From the NCBI GenBank assembly GCA_023150295.1, contig JAKLLE010000004.1, positions 21,607 to 85,606 of the forward strand: a DNA stretch of 64,000 nucleotides. Reading direction: 5' to 3'. The notes below the pieces were generated by a model. The model did no database searches. It saw only the letters and a list, made by a program, of their open reading frames with translations, and was not told where the DNA came from. Source of the DNA: Giesbergeria sp. (GTDB taxonomy: Bacteria; Pseudomonadota; Gammaproteobacteria; Burkholderiales; Burkholderiaceae_C). Position numbers and translations under genes: made by a program. This document shows positions 63,828 through 64,000 of the stretch, piece by piece (positions within the stretch are counted from its first letter, which is position 1; the number at the start of each line of letters is the position of its first letter).

Positions 63828-64000
63828 CTTTGTTGCACAAGTCGGAAGATAGACGCAATGACCCCAGCCCCAGACGCAGCTATGCCATGGCACCCACGGG
63901 CACCGTGCTCGGGCGCCCGAGTTGCGTGAAACGGTTGAGCAGAGCCACACGCACATGCAACTCCACCACCTGCCGCTCAAACGTGCGCGCCATCACCCGT
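63825..64000 (-). mobile_element. IS5-like insertion sequence, right portion (runs off the window)
   Basis: The end reads GGGGCTTTGTTGCACAAG, matching the GGCTTTGTTGCA-type terminal repeats of the IS5 family. The transposase 3' end lies just inside. The other end, the target duplication and the rest of the integrase lie beyond the window. Confidence 0.75.
63880..64000 (-). CDS. IS5-family transposase, C-terminal end
   Basis: The frame enters at the window edge and ends at TAG (63882-63880). It encodes about 39 residues reading ARTFERQVVELHVRVALLNR then FTQLGRPSTVPVGAMA. The LNRFTxLG-type ending is typical of IS5-group transposases, and the gene runs toward the IS end at 63825. The N terminus and catalytic DDE residues are outside the window. 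Confidence 0.7.
   Translation of the reverse strand, partial: RVMARTFERQVVELHVRVALLNRFTQLGRPSTVPVGAMA

Overview
The window looks like the chromosome of a betaproteobacterium of the order Burkholderiales, most likely family Comamonadaceae (Acidovorax-like). The reasons are uniformly high GC with strong third-position bias, a caa3/aa3 oxidase cluster carrying the small DUF2970 and DUF2909 proteins, a DUF1841 protein, an Entner-Doudoroff glucose block, and two families of short intergenic repeats of a kind I associate with this family. No species call is possible from sequence reading alone.

Layout. 1-15.6 kb is housekeeping: rluE, gpsA, secB, grxC, a membrane rhodanese, gpmA, a C-terminal processing protease, a MoeB-like protein, a two-component locus, a zinc metallopeptidase, coaD, rsmD, a catalytic/non-catalytic M16 peptidase pair and ftsY. 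15.6-20 kb holds a large GGDEF/EAL protein, a putative calcium-binding protein and cutA. 20-33.7 kb is a sugar-catabolic block: zwf-pgl-edd-eda on the plus strand face glk and an ABC sugar importer with a LamB-type porin on the minus strand, followed by a divergent two-component system. rpoH follows, and its promoter and a CIRCE operator lie inside the last codons of the sensor kinase. 34.7-43.9 kb is a complete cytochrome c oxidase structural and assembly cluster (ctaC, ctaD, small assembly protein, ctaG, DUF2970, ctaE, DUF2909, SURF1, a SCO-like protein, ctaA, ctaB, SCO1). 44-53.2 kb is mixed (degenerate BioC-like methyltransferase, comF, trmL, LysR, MaoC, orphan ParA, LysE, Kef-type antiporter, pcaF, DUF1841). 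53.2-62.7 kb has a dihaem cytochrome c, a MoxR-GNAT-VWA (CoxE) set and tamA-tamB. The last 1.2 kb is the left edge of a genomic island: tRNA-Arg(CCU), a terminator, iteron-like repeats and a P4-type integrase cut by an IS5-like element that runs off the window.

Most interesting observations. (1) A short interspersed repeat (family A, nine full or partial copies) forms a hairpin with a 6-bp stem and a 7-nt variable loop. Two copies are the signal peptides of unrelated exported proteins, the second M16 peptidase and SCO1. (2) A second repeat (family B, four copies) always lies 6-10 nt after a stop codon in the sense orientation, with a covarying inner stem around an invariant TGC loop. (3) A CIRCE element with an overlapping -35/-10 pair for rpoH is encoded by the terminal codons of the upstream kinase. 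(4) A strong terminator hairpin splits the sugar importer operon between the porin and the permeases.

Genes working together: zwf, pgl, edd, eda and glk convert glucose to pyruvate and glyceraldehyde-3-phosphate by the Entner-Doudoroff route, fed by the porin and ABC importer. The cta/SCO/SURF1 set builds haem A, delivers copper and assembles the terminal oxidase. TamA/TamB form the outer-membrane translocation and lipid-transport module.
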